From Leisingera methylohalidivorans DSM 14336 (lineage in GTDB: Bacteria > Pseudomonadota > Alphaproteobacteria > Rhodobacterales > Rhodobacteraceae), in NCBI RefSeq assembly GCF_000511355.1, contig NC_023135.1, positions 565,462 to 629,461 on the forward strand: a stretch of DNA of 64,000 nt. Reading direction: 5' to 3'. The notes under the pieces are model-generated. The model saw nothing but the letters and a program-made list of their open reading frames with translations. It was not told the DNA's origin and searched no databases. Position numbers and translations under genes: made by a program. Below, piece by piece: positions 16,086-24,434 of the stretch (the stretch's first letter is position 1; each line of letters starts with the position of its first letter).

Positions 16086-17798
16086 GTGCCCGTATCCATT
16101 CTTCGCACCCTGTCCTGTGCGGCCCTGGCGGCCGCCTCCGTGCCTGCCGCGCAGGCGGACGGGCTGGCCGGCGCTTATCTGGCGGGGCGGGCGGCAACCT
16201 ATGACAGCGATTTTGCCGCGGCGGCGCTGTATTATACCCAGGCACTGGCGCGCGATCCGCAGAACCCGCTGCTGATGGAAAACGTGATCTTTGCGCAGCT
16301 CGCCATGGGCAAGGCCGAACTGGCCGTGCCGGTGGCGCAGCGGCTGCTGCAAACAGGCGCCCGCAGCCAGGTGGCCAATATCATCCTTGCGGGCGGCCAT
16401 GCGGCGGCGGGTGATTTCCAGGCGATCCTGGACCGCGACGCCGAACAGGCGGCGATCCACCCGCTGGTGGACGGCTTGCTGGAAGGCTGGGCGCATATCG
16501 GCACCGGCTCCGTCTCCAATGCGCTCAAAAGTTTTGATCAGCTGGCCCGGGATGGCAGCCTGCGCCCCTTTGTGCTCTATCACCGGGCGCTGGCGCTGGC
16601 CTCCGCCGGGGATTACGGCGGCGCCGAAGAGCTGTTTGCCGCCGAGGACGGCCGCCTGGCCACCCTCAGCCGCCGCGCGGCGGTCGCGCGGGTGCAGATC
16701 CTGTCGCAGCTGGGCCGCCATGACGACGCCCGCGAGGCGCTGAAAGCGGCCTTCGGCAGCCGCCTGGACCCCGGCCTGGCAGCCATGGATGCGCAGCTCG
16801 CTGCCGGTGAAACGCTTTCCTACACCATCGCTCCCAGCCCGCTGGAGGGGATCGCCGAGGTGTTCTATACCCTTGGTGCGGCCCTGAATGGCGACACCGC
16901 CAATGATTACGTGCTGATGTATGCCCGCATAGCGGCCTCCTTGCGCCCCGATCATGTGGACGCAATTCTGCTGAGCGCCGGGCTGCTGGATCAGCTGGGC
17001 CGGTATGAATTGTCGGTGGCCACCTACAAACAGGTGCCCGTCAGCCACCCCGATTACCATGCCGCGGAAATGGGCCGCGCCGAGGCGCTGCGCCGCGCCG
17101 CCAAGCCAAACGCGGCCATCGAGGTTCTGGAACAGCTGGCGCGGGACTTCCCGAAACAACCCAGCGTCTATGTCAGCCTCGGCGATCTGCTGCGTCAGCA
17201 GGAAGACTATGCCGGCGCTGCCAGCGCCTATGACAAGGCATTGGCCAACACGCCCGAAGGCTCGGGCACCGGCTGGTTCCTGTATTATGCCCGCGGCATC
17301 TGTTATGAAAGGCTGGGCCAATGGGCGCAGGCCGAGGCCGATTTCCGCGCCTCGCTGGAACTGGACCCGGACCGGCCGCAGGTGCTGAACTACCTGGGCT
17401 ACTCGCTGGTCGAAAAAAGCAGCAAGCTGGACGAGGCACTGGATCTGATCGAACGCGCCGTCGCGGCACGGCCCGATTCCGGCTTTATCGTCGACAGCCT
17501 GGGCTGGGTGCTCTACCGCATGGGCCAGTTTGACGAGGCGGTCGCCCATATGGAACGCGCAGTGGAGCTGATGCCGGTGGATCCGGTGGTCAACGATCAT
17601 CTCGGCGACGTCTACTGGGCCGTCGGCCGCGCCCGCGAGGCTGAGTTTCAGTGGAAGCGGGCGCTGTCCTTCATCAAACCCGAAGACACCGATGGCGAGG
17701 CCGACCCCGAACGCATCCGCCGCAAGCTGGAGATCGGGCTGGATGCTGTGCTGGCCGAGGAAGGCGCCGAGCCCCTGAAGGTCGCAAATGGCGGCTGA
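16086..17798 (+). CDS. Tetratricopeptide repeat protein, exported
   Basis: A 570-residue protein with an N-terminal signal peptide (LRTLSCAALAAASVPAAQADG, cut after AQA) and TPR-like helix pairs throughout. The best repeats are PSVYVSLGDLLRQQEDYAGA, ICYERLGQWAQAEADFRASL and the C-terminal VDSLGWVLYRMGQFDEAVAH. It probably scaffolds protein contacts in the periplasm or at the membrane. GTG 16086 follows AAAGGGG. Its 3' end overlaps ispE by 11 bases, an arrangement common in Rhodobacterales. Partners are unknown. Confidence 0.88.
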   Translation: MPVSILRTLSCAALAAASVPAAQADGLAGAYLAGRAATYDSDFAAAALYYTQALARDPQNPLLMENVIFAQLAMGKAELAVPVAQRLLQTGARSQVANIILAGGHAAAGDFQAILDRDAEQAAIHPLVDGLLEGWAHIGTGSVSNALKSFDQLARDGSLRPFVLYHRALALASAGDYGGAEELFAAEDGRLATLSRRAAVARVQILSQLGRHDDAREALKAAFGSRLDPGLAAMDAQLAAGETLSYTIAPSPLEGIAEVFYTLGAALNGDTANDYVLMYARIAASLRPDHVDAILLSAGLLDQLGRYELSVATYKQVPVSHPDYHAAEMGRAEALRRAAKPNAAIEVLEQLARDFPKQPSVYVSLGDLLRQQEDYAGAASAYDKALANTPEGSGTGWFLYYARGICYERLGQWAQAEADFRASLELDPDRPQVLNYLGYSLVEKSSKLDEALDLIERAVAARPDSGFIVDSLGWVLYRMGQFDEAVAHMERAVELMPVDPVVNDHLGDVYWAVGRAREAEFQWKRALSFIKPEDTDGEADPERIRRKLEIGLDAVLAEEGAEPLKVANGG

Positions 17799-18609
17799 GG
17801 TCTTTGCGCCTGCCAAGATCAATCTGACCCTGCATGTGACCGGCCGCCGCAGCGATGGCTATCACCTGCTGGATTCGCTGGTGGTCTTTGCGGATACCGG
17901 GGATCAGCTGCGTCTTGAACCCGGCCCCGAACTGGCTCTGGAGGTTTCCGGCCTGTTTGCAAACGGCGTGCCGGCAGATCAGCGGAACCTGGTCTGGAAA
18001 GCCGCCGCAGGCGCCGGCTGGACCGGCCGGATCAGCCTCAGCAAGCATTTGCCGCATGGCGCGGGCATCGGCGGCGGCTCCTCGGACGCGGCTGCGGTCC
18101 TGCGCGCGGTTGCGGCGGAGGGACGCAATATCCCCGAGGCACTGCCACTGTCGCTTGGCGCCGACGTGCCGGTCTGCATGAAAGCCCGCGCAGCCCGGAT
18201 GCAGGGGATCGGTGAACAGGTGGCCGCCGCGGACCTGCCGGAGCTGCACGCGCTGCTGGTCAATCCCGGCGCGCATGTCCCGACAGGCCCGGTGTTTTCG
18301 GCGCTTGCCTGCCGTGACAACCCGCCGATGCCGCAGGACATCCCCGCCTTCACGTCCGCCGAAGACTGCGCCGCGTGGCTGCAGGAGCAGCGCAATGATC
18401 TTGAAGCCCCGGCCTGCGCGCTGGCCCCCGTGATTGACCGGACCCTGTCCGATTTGCGCAGCAGCCGAAATGCGCTGATGGCCCGCATGTCCGGCTCCGG
18501 CGCCACCTGCTTTGCGCTTTATCCCACAAAAAAGGCCGCCCATATGGCGGCCTATGAAATCGGGGCCGAGCATTCCGATTGGTGGTGCAGCGCCGTCACC
18601 CTGACCTGA
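17788..18609 (+). CDS. ispE: 4-diphosphocytidyl-2-C-methyl-D-erythritol kinase
   Basis: GHMP kinase that phosphorylates CDP-methylerythritol in the MEP isoprenoid pathway. The 273-residue product has FAPAKINLTLHVTGRRSDGY at the N terminus, the glycine-rich ATP loop PHGAGIGGGSSDAAAVLRA and the C-terminal ARMSGSGATCFALY motif. Length is normal. The start lies inside the end of the TPR gene, which suggests coupling. The isoprenoid product feeds the polyprenyl diphosphate synthase encoded convergently at 18796. Confidence 0.95.
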   Translation: MAAEVFAPAKINLTLHVTGRRSDGYHLLDSLVVFADTGDQLRLEPGPELALEVSGLFANGVPADQRNLVWKAAAGAGWTGRISLSKHLPHGAGIGGGSSDAAAVLRAVAAEGRNIPEALPLSLGADVPVCMKARAARMQGIGEQVAAADLPELHALLVNPGAHVPTGPVFSALACRDNPPMPQDIPAFTSAEDCAAWLQEQRNDLEAPACALAPVIDRTLSDLRSSRNALMARMSGSGATCFALYPTKKAAHMAAYEIGAEHSDWWCSAVTLT

Positions 18610-18634
18610 GACGCCGCACCCGGCTGCAAACAAG

Positions 18635-18748
18635 GCGCTCCCGCCCGCGGAGCGGCGCATCAAAGATGCTTGCCCGCCATTGGGCCAGGCGCCGCGCTTG
18701 CGCACGGCGCGCCACCGTGCTGCCGCGTCTTTCCGGTCGAAAATACTC
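18635..18748 (+). repeat. Composite intergenic repeat, copy B
   Basis: GCGCTCCCGCCCGCGG at the left end is followed by GCATCAAAGATGC (18657-18669) and TTGCCCGCC. After a GC-rich middle comes the reverse complement of GAGTATTTTCGACCGGAAAG (about 18727-18748). Beyond it, GGGTGAGGCCGCAGGGCCGAGGGGGCCGCGCCCCC continues the hairpin module also seen in the 41.9 kb copy. It fills the convergent gap between ispE and the polyprenyl synthase. Confidence 0.6.
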
Positions 18749-18795
18749 CGGGGGTGAGGCCGCAGGGCCGAGGGGGCCGCGCCCCCTTTTCCCGG

Positions 18796-19794
18796 TCAGC
18801 TCAGCCGCGACACCACGTAATCGGCCAGATCACTCAGCATGCTGCGGATCTCGTGATCGGGCAGCGCCTCCAGCGCCGCCTTCGCCTTGGCCGCCCAGCG
18901 GCAGGCGTCCTCGCGGGTGGCTTCCAGCGTGCCGTATTTCGCCATCAGTGCCAGCGCCTGCTCCAGGTCGCCGTCCTGCTGGCGGCCCTTCTCGATGGTG
19001 CGGGTCCAAAACGCGCGCTCTTCCTCCGTCGCTTGCGCCACGGCCTTGATCACCGGCAGGGTCAGCTTGCGCTCGCGGAAATCGTCGCCGACGTTCTTGC
19101 CGGTGGCCTTGCTGTCGCCCTGATAGTCCAAAAGGTCATCGGCGATCTGAAAGGCGATCCCCAGCGCGTCGCCGTAGTCAAACAACGCCTTCACCTGCGC
19201 CTCGGAGGCCCCGGCAATCACCCCGCCGACCTCGGTCGCGGCCGAGAACAGCGCCGCGGTCTTGCCGCGCACCACCTGCAGATAGATGTCTTCGCCGGTC
19301 TTCAGGTTCGAGGCGGCAGTCATCTGCAGCACTTCGCCCTCGGCAATCGTGGCCGAAGCATTGGCAAGGATGTCCAGCACCCGCAGCGACCCGGTCTCCA
19401 CCATCAGCTGGAAACTGCGGGCAAACAGGTAGTCGCCGACCAGCACCGAGCTTTTGTTGTCCCAGAGCAGGTTCGCGGTGGGGCGTCCGCGCCGCTGGGC
19501 GCTTTCATCCACCACATCGTCATGCAGCAGGGTGGCGGTATGGATGAATTCGACCGTTGCGGCCAGTTTCAGATGGTGATCGCCCTGATAGCCGCACATC
19601 TTCGCGGCTGCCAGCGTCAGCATCGGCCGCAGGCGCTTGCCGCCGGCCTCAACCAGATGCGCGGTCACTTCGGGGATGCGCGGCGCATGTTCCGAGGCCA
19701 TCCGCTTGCGGATCAGCACATTCACCGCGTCCAGTTCCTGGCTCAGCGTGGCGGCCAGCATTTCATGCGGCTTCTTGGTCATCACTTGGTCCAT
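18796..19794 (-). CDS. Long-chain polyprenyl diphosphate synthase (octaprenyl/decaprenyl type)
   Basis: Makes the ubiquinone side chain by adding IPP units. The 332-residue product carries both aspartate-rich motifs, LLHDDVVDESAQRRG (first) and QIADDLLDYQGD (second), plus GGKRLRPML. Small residues occupy the chain-length region before the first motif (TVEFIHTATLLHDD), as expected for a long-chain product. Ubiquinone-10 is typical of Rhodobacteraceae, so a decaprenyl product is likely (inference). ATG 19794 is preceded by AGGA; an upstream ATG at 19821 is possible. It diverges from the DUF2007 gene. Confidence 0.92.
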   Translation of the reverse strand: MDQVMTKKPHEMLAATLSQELDAVNVLIRKRMASEHAPRIPEVTAHLVEAGGKRLRPMLTLAAAKMCGYQGDHHLKLAATVEFIHTATLLHDDVVDESAQRRGRPTANLLWDNKSSVLVGDYLFARSFQLMVETGSLRVLDILANASATIAEGEVLQMTAASNLKTGEDIYLQVVRGKTAALFSAATEVGGVIAGASEAQVKALFDYGDALGIAFQIADDLLDYQGDSKATGKNVGDDFRERKLTLPVIKAVAQATEEERAFWTRTIEKGRQQDGDLEQALALMAKYGTLEATREDACRWAAKAKAALEALPDHEIRSMLSDLADYVVSRLS

Positions 19795-19851
19795 CACATT
19801 CCTGCCCGCAAGGCTCGACAAGGCAGGCGCCTTGCCCTTAGATCCGTTCTC

Positions 19852-20067
19852 ATGAAAGAGCTTCTGCGCAGCACCGATCCGACGATCATGGCCTTTGCCT
19901 CCGCCCTACTTGAGGGTGAGGATATAGACTGCTTTCAAATGGACGTAAATATGAGCGTCCTGGAAGGCGGCATCGGAATTTTCCCGCGCCGCCTGATGGT
20001 GCGGGCGGATGATTACGACGACGCGCTGGTGGTGATGCGCGACAATGAAATTCCCCTGGGCCGATGA
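19852..20067 (+). CDS. DUF2007 domain protein
   Basis: A 71-residue soluble protein that is a single DUF2007 domain. It has the beta-alpha-beta start MKELLRSTDPTIMAFASALL and the FPRRLMVRADDYDDALVVM core. The fold resembles a PII-like signal-transducer fragment; function is unknown. It overlaps the following methyltransferase by 4 bases (ATGA), so the two are translationally coupled. Divergent from the polyprenyl synthase, with a 57-base promoter region. Confidence 0.88.
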   Translation: MKELLRSTDPTIMAFASALLEGEDIDCFQMDVNMSVLEGGIGIFPRRLMVRADDYDDALVVMRDNEIPLGR

Positions 20068-20831
20068 ATGCTTTTGCGAAAGAGGCGCTGAGCTGCAACG
20101 GCTTTCTTGGCGGCAGGGTTCGGCTGTGGCAGCCCGTCAAGGGATACCGCGCGGGGGTGGATCCTGTGCTGCTGGCAGCGGCGGTCCCGGCACGGCCGGG
20201 CGAGGCGGTGCTGGAGCTGGGCTGCGGTGCCGGACAGGCCTTGCTGTGCCTCGCCGCGCGGGTGCCGGACCTGCAGCTGGCGGGGGTGGAGCTGCAGCCG
20301 CCTTACGCGGAGCTGGCCCGGTGCAATGCTGCGGAGAACGGTCAGGCGATCGAGGTGTTCGAGGCCGATTTATCGGCACTGCCAGAGGTCCTGAAACAGC
20401 GCCAGTTCCATCACGTCGTTGCCAATCCGCCTTATTACAAACCGGGCGCCCACAGCCGGGCGCGCGATGCCGGCAGGCAGGTCGCGCTGGGGGAGGGCAC
20501 GCCGCTGGCGGACTGGATCACCACCGCCGCCCGGCGGCTGGCGCCGAAAGGATACCTGCATATGATCCAGCGCACCGACCGGCTGCCGGATATGCTGGCG
20601 GCCTGCAGCGGCGGTCTTGGCTCGGTCGAGGTGCTGCCGCTGGCGCCGCGCGCAGGGCGGGCGGCTGAGCTGGTGATCCTACGCGCGCGCAAGGGCGGGC
20701 GGGCCGGTTTCCGGCTGCATGCGCCGCTGATTCTGCATGAAGGGGCCCGGCATGAGCGGGACGGAGACAGCTACCAGCCGCAAATCCGGGCGGTTCTGCG
20801 CGAAGGTGCGGCGTTGCCCTGGCCGGTCTGA
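20064..20831 (+). CDS. tRNA1(Val) adenine-N6-methyltransferase-like protein (TrmN6 family)
   Basis: A 255-residue SAM-dependent methyltransferase. Motif I is VLELGCGAGQALLCLAARVP, the acidic motif II is GVELQPPYAELA, and the amino-methylating motif is NPPYYKPG. These define N6-adenine methyltransferases of the YfiC/TrmN6 type. The N terminus (CNGFLGGRVRLWQPVKGYRA) also matches that family. The substrate (A37 of tRNA-Val in E. coli) is assumed by homology. Coupled to the DUF2007 gene. Confidence 0.88.
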   Translation: MNAFAKEALSCNGFLGGRVRLWQPVKGYRAGVDPVLLAAAVPARPGEAVLELGCGAGQALLCLAARVPDLQLAGVELQPPYAELARCNAAENGQAIEVFEADLSALPEVLKQRQFHHVVANPPYYKPGAHSRARDAGRQVALGEGTPLADWITTAARRLAPKGYLHMIQRTDRLPDMLAACSGGLGSVEVLPLAPRAGRAAELVILRARKGGRAGFRLHAPLILHEGARHERDGDSYQPQIRAVLREGAALPWPV

Positions 20832-21066
20832 CAGGGATTTTGCAGCGCCGCGAATATAGGGGGCAAGCCATCCGCATTCAACTTATGAGACATGTTTATC
20901 AGCAGGTTTCTGCCGGAATGCGATGCCGCCTGCGGCAAAATGCGCGGCGCATGGCTGATATGAAAATTTCATGACAAAAATACTGCGGCTGCGGCGTGAC
21001 AGACGTGGAAACTTGTGGTCCACTCTTTGATGTCGAACACATCTAGCTCTAAGAAGGAGGGTTGCC

Positions 21067-21240
21067 ATGAGCCTTAGCTCGCATCTGACCGAACTTAAGA
21101 AGAAGCACGAGCATCTGAGCATGGAAGTGGAACAGGCCCAACGATCGCCCAGTACCGACGGTCTGGAAATCGCATCAATGAAAAAGCAAAAGCTCAAGCT
21201 GAAGGAAGAGATTGAGCGTCTGACGACTGAACTGGTCTGA
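21067..21240 (+). CDS. DUF465 (YdcH-like) small protein
   Basis: A 57-residue highly charged helical protein: SSHLTELKKKHEHLSMEVEQ, then KKQKLKLKEEIERL. The two helices form the antiparallel coiled-coil of DUF465. The RBS AAGGAGGG is strong and 6 bases before ATG, suggesting high expression. A 234-base leader without a gene precedes it. A good rho-independent terminator follows, so it is monocistronic. Confidence 0.9.
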   Translation: MSLSSHLTELKKKHEHLSMEVEQAQRSPSTDGLEIASMKKQKLKLKEEIERLTTELV

Positions 21241-21278
21241 GGAGTTCCCGCCGGGATGCGTCCCGGCAACACGGTTCG

Positions 21279-21309
21279 GAGGGCCTGCCCGGCGCGGCGG
21301 CCCTCTTTT
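21279..21309 (+). terminator. Rho-independent terminator of the DUF465 gene
   Basis: GAGGGCC / GGCCCTC arms followed by TTTTCATTTT, 38 bases after the stop. A second small hairpin, CCGGGA-TGCG-TCCCGG (21251-21266), sits between stop and terminator. Confidence 0.75.
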
Positions 21310-21349
21310 CATTTTGCGGGAGCAGGATTGCCGGATCAGGATGACGGGG

Positions 21350-22213
21350 TCAGCTTGCCGAACTGGCCCTTGCCGCAATCAGCGCCCCGCCGGTGATCAG
21401 CGCCGCCGCCAGCGCCAGCCCCCAGGAGGCGGCGGCAATGCCCGCCAGCACCAGGATCAGCGTCGACAGCAGCGGCGCGGCGTAGCTGCTGGTGCCGAGC
21501 ATCTGAATGTCGCCCTGTTTGACGCCGATGTCCCAGACATAAAACGCCAGTCCGACAGGACCAAGGCCCAGCAGCAGGGTTGAGAGCCAGCCCAGCGTGC
21601 CTGCAGGCCAGACGGTCTCCTCCAGCGCGAAATGCAGCCCCCAGGAGGCGATCGCGGTGGCCAGGCAGAAAACAGCGACCGAGGCGGTCGGCGCCTTGCC
21701 CACCAGCCGCGACAGCACCGAATACCCTGACCAGGTCAGCGCGCAGAGCAGCGCCAGGCCATAGCCGGGCAGATATTGCGCCTGAAACCCCTCGCCGCCG
21801 CCGGAGATGATGGTGGCAGCCCCGGCAAAGCCCAGTCCGGCCCCGATCAGATGCCCCGCCTTAAGATGCTCGCCGGGCAGCAGGCCGGAGAACAGCACAA
21901 TCAGCAGCGGCCACAAATAGGCGATCAGCCCGGCTTCGGCCGCAGGGGCCAGCCGCAGCGCCGAGAAGTAAAGCGCGTGATAGCCAAAGAGGCCCAGGGT
22001 GCCGAAGGCATAGACCTTCAGCGGCACCAGCCTCAGCTGGCCCAGCTTGCCGCTGGCGGCGGTCCAGATCATGCCCAGGGTGCCGCCGATGGTGAAACAC
22101 AGCGCATTCAGCAGCAGCGGCGGCGCAGGTTCCGACCCGACGGTCAGCAGCGCCAGAAGCGACCACAGCAAAACAGCGATAAAGCCGACGGCGGTCGCAC
22201 GGGATCTGGTCAT
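21350..22213 (-). CDS. EamA/DMT family transporter (YddG-like exporter)
   Basis: A 287-residue inner-membrane protein with ten hydrophobic segments arranged as two EamA halves. Motifs such as YHALYFSALRLAPAAEAGLI and LGLGPVGLAFYVWDIGVKQG resemble aromatic amino acid exporters of the YddG type. The substrate is not certain. The start overlaps the stop of the upstream LysR gene by 4 bases, so regulator and exporter are co-translated. Confidence 0.88.
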   Translation of the reverse strand: MTRSRATAVGFIAVLLWSLLALLTVGSEPAPPLLLNALCFTIGGTLGMIWTAASGKLGQLRLVPLKVYAFGTLGLFGYHALYFSALRLAPAAEAGLIAYLWPLLIVLFSGLLPGEHLKAGHLIGAGLGFAGAATIISGGGEGFQAQYLPGYGLALLCALTWSGYSVLSRLVGKAPTASVAVFCLATAIASWGLHFALEETVWPAGTLGWLSTLLLGLGPVGLAFYVWDIGVKQGDIQMLGTSSYAAPLLSTLILVLAGIAAASWGLALAAALITGGALIAARASSAS

Positions 22214-23157
22214 GGCGGCGGGATGTCCTCAACGGGGATGATGTCAAAAGCGTCCGAGACGTAGGCGGTTTTTTCGATCTCGGCAACAAACCACTCGCGG
22301 AAGGCGGCGATCTGGGGGCGGTTTTCGGTGCCGCGGGCACAGAGGAACCGGAAATGCGCCTTGGTCTCAATCGCGGTCTTGAACGGTGCCACCAGCCGGC
22401 CCGCATGAAGGTCCGTCACGACGATCGGCCGCCGTCCCAGCGCCACGCCGACCCCGGCCAGCGCCGCGTCGATGGCATGGTCGGCCTGTGAAAACCAGGC
22501 GCCATGGGCGGGGGTGAAATCGATCCCCTGGGTGCGGAACCACACCGGCCAGTCACAGGGCGGATCGAGGAAGTTCAGCGACTCGTCAAACAGCAGCGGC
22601 GCCTCGGTCAGGCTTTTGGGGGTCGGGTAGCGTTCGGCCAGCTCCGGCGTCATCACCGGGGTCATCCAGTCCTTGCGCAGAGGCATTGCCCAGACGCCTT
22701 CGTCCGGCCCATAGCCAAAGCGGATCGCCACATCGACCTCGTCCCGGGCAAAATCCATTTGCCGCAGCGTGGCCGAGAAGCGCAGGTCGATCTCCGGGTG
22801 GCTGCGGGCAAATTCATAGAGCCGCGGCGCCAGCCACTTGGCGGTCAGCGCCGGTCCCGCGGTCACCGTCAGCGTGGTGTTGTCCTGCAGACGGCGCACG
22901 GCGCGCCAGGCGGCGGTCAGCGCTTCAAAACCTTCGGCGGCGCCGGGGGCCAGTGTCTTGCCGGCTTCCGTCAGCTCCACCGCGCGGTTCAGGCGGCGGA
23001 ACAGCGGCTGGCCCAGATGCTCCTCCAGCGATTTGATCTGAAACGACAGCGCAGCGGGGGTCACATGCAGCTCCTCCGCCGCCTTGGCAAAGGACATGTG
23101 CCGGGCGGCGGCATCAAACGCGCGCAAAGCGGTGAGGGGCGGCAGGCGGTCAGGCAT
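22210..23157 (-). CDS. LysR family transcriptional regulator (GcvA-like)
   Basis: A 315-residue LysR regulator. The N-terminal HTH is MPDRLPPLTALRAFDAAARH continuing through FAKAAEELHVTPAALSFQ, the form shared by GcvA-type regulators. The periplasmic-binding-like effector domain follows from about residue 90. ATG 23157 fits the family start; the longer frame adds 85 residues from the divergent promoter region and small gene. It overlaps the EamA exporter gene and diverges from the 53-codon gene at 23270. Confidence 0.92.
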   Translation of the reverse strand: MPDRLPPLTALRAFDAAARHMSFAKAAEELHVTPAALSFQIKSLEEHLGQPLFRRLNRAVELTEAGKTLAPGAAEGFEALTAAWRAVRRLQDNTTLTVTAGPALTAKWLAPRLYEFARSHPEIDLRFSATLRQMDFARDEVDVAIRFGYGPDEGVWAMPLRKDWMTPVMTPELAERYPTPKSLTEAPLLFDESLNFLDPPCDWPVWFRTQGIDFTPAHGAWFSQADHAIDAALAGVGVALGRRPIVVTDLHAGRLVAPFKTAIETKAHFRFLCARGTENRPQIAAFREWFVAEIEKTAYVSDAFDIIPVEDIPPP

Positions 23158-23269
23158 TTCACACAAGTACAGCTTAACTGAACCTCTGCAAAGTCTCGTT
23201 TGCGCGTTTGACGGAACGTCGTCACAGTGAATGCATCTAAAGGATACTGATCCGAATAGGAGGCCGAAG

Positions 23270-23431
23270 ATGCTGGAATACTCTGCTGATGCTGCCGTGA
23301 AGTCTGCCATGGCCCGTGCCCACACTGAGCGCGGTGAGGTGCTGAAACACGTGCTGAAACTGGCCTGGGCCCGGCTGTTCGGCGCGCGGCACCTGCCAGC
23401 CTTCCGTCCCAAGGTTTCCCGCTGGGCCTGA
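23270..23431 (+). CDS. Small hypothetical protein (53 aa)
   Basis: A basic, helical 53-residue protein: LEYSADAAVKSAMARAHTER, then VLKLAWARLFGARHLP. ATG 23270 is preceded by AGGAGG at 9 bases. The frame could extend 13 codons upstream, but no RBS supports that. It has no signal peptide and no recognised family. It diverges from the LysR gene with a 112-base gap, the typical position of a LysR target. A strong terminator follows. Confidence 0.7.
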   Translation: MLEYSADAAVKSAMARAHTERGEVLKHVLKLAWARLFGARHLPAFRPKVSRWA

Positions 23432-23472
23432 GCGCGCTCTGATTTCAGAAAAAGGCACTTACGGGATAGGAA

Positions 23473-23500
23473 AAGGGCCGGTCCATCAGGACCGGCCCTT
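23473..23500. terminator. Bidirectional terminator between the small gene and phaB
   Basis: AAGGGCCGGTCC / GGACCGGCCCTT, 12-base perfect arms with a 4-base loop, between convergent genes. It has an A-tract on its left side, so it reads as AAAAGGG...CCCTTgccgttt on plus and ...CCCTTTTCC on minus. It can serve both transcripts. Confidence 0.8.
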
Positions 23501-23523
23501 GCCGTTTCAACTGCGGGTGCAGC

Positions 23524-24246
23524 TTATACGAAGAACTGCGCGCCGTTGGCGGAGATGGTCGAACCGTTGATGAAGCCCGAGTCGTCGGACGCCAGGAAGG
23601 CGACGCAGCGGGCAATCTCTTCGGGCTCGCCCAGACGGCCGGCCGGGATCTGGCCGATAATCGACTCGCGCACCTTTTCCGGAACCGCCATCACCATTTC
23701 AGTGGCGATATAGCCGGGGCAGATCGCATTGGCGGTGATGCCTGCGCGGGCGCCTTCCTGGGCCAGCGATTTCACGATGCCCAGATCGCCCGCCTTGGTC
23801 GCGGCATAGTTCACCTGCGCGAACTGGCCCTTCTGGCCGTTGATCGAGGAGATCACGACAACGCGGCCGAATTTGCGCTCGCGCATGCCGGGCCAGACCG
23901 GGTGCACGGTGTTGAACACGCCGGTCAGGTTGGTGTCGATCACTTCCTGCCACTGCTGCGGCGTCATCTTGTGGAACGGCGCGTCGCGGGTGATGCCGGC
24001 ATTGGCGACCACGATGTCGATCGGACCCACTTCCGCTTCGACCTTGGCGATGCCTTCGGCGCTTTCCTCATAGCTGCCGACATTCCATTTATAGGTCTTG
24101 ATGCCGGTTTCGTCGGTGAACTTTGCCGCGGCTTCGTCATTGCCGGCATAGGTCGCGGCCACATTGCAGCCCTGCGCCTTCAGCGCCTGCGAGATTGCTG
24201 CGCCGATGCCGCGGGAACCGCCGGTGACGAGTGCAGTACGTGCCAT
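23524..24246 (-). CDS. phaB: Acetoacetyl-CoA reductase
   Basis: NADPH-dependent reduction of acetoacetyl-CoA to (R)-3-hydroxybutyryl-CoA for polyhydroxybutyrate and the ethylmalonyl-CoA pathway. The 240-residue short-chain dehydrogenase has GGSRGIGAAISQALK, NAGITRDAPFHKM and the catalytic YAATKAGDLG, and ends with NGSTISANGAQFF. PhaB-type residues around the active site (the INGQKGQFAQVNY stretch) support the specific call over a generic FabG. It lies downstream of phaA, but a terminator intervenes, so it may have its own promoter in the 24247-24384 gap. Confidence 0.94.
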   Translation of the reverse strand: MARTALVTGGSRGIGAAISQALKAQGCNVAATYAGNDEAAAKFTDETGIKTYKWNVGSYEESAEGIAKVEAEVGPIDIVVANAGITRDAPFHKMTPQQWQEVIDTNLTGVFNTVHPVWPGMRERKFGRVVVISSINGQKGQFAQVNYAATKAGDLGIVKSLAQEGARAGITANAICPGYIATEMVMAVPEKVRESIIGQIPAGRLGEPEEIARCVAFLASDDSGFINGSTISANGAQFFV

Positions 24247-24384
24247 TCAAGAATCCTCCAGTTTGACTTCTTTGTAATCTTGCTACAGTTTCGGTTTCGC
24301 CTGCGCAACAATATTGCGTCATGAAATTTCTGCATTGCCGCAAAAAATTGTCGCACCCGCGAGATACCGCTGAATTGTAAAAGA

Positions 24385-24410
24385 AAAAGGGCGCCCTGGC
24401 AGGGCGCCCT
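24385..24410 (-). terminator. Rho-independent terminator downstream of phaA
   Basis: AGGGCGCCCT repeated around a 3-base loop (24388-24397 and 24401-24410); each arm is itself a palindrome. On the minus strand it is followed by TTTTTCTTTT. It ends the phaA transcript 25 bases past the stop. Confidence 0.85.
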
Positions 24411-24434
24411 CCGATATCAGTAATATAGCGCCAC

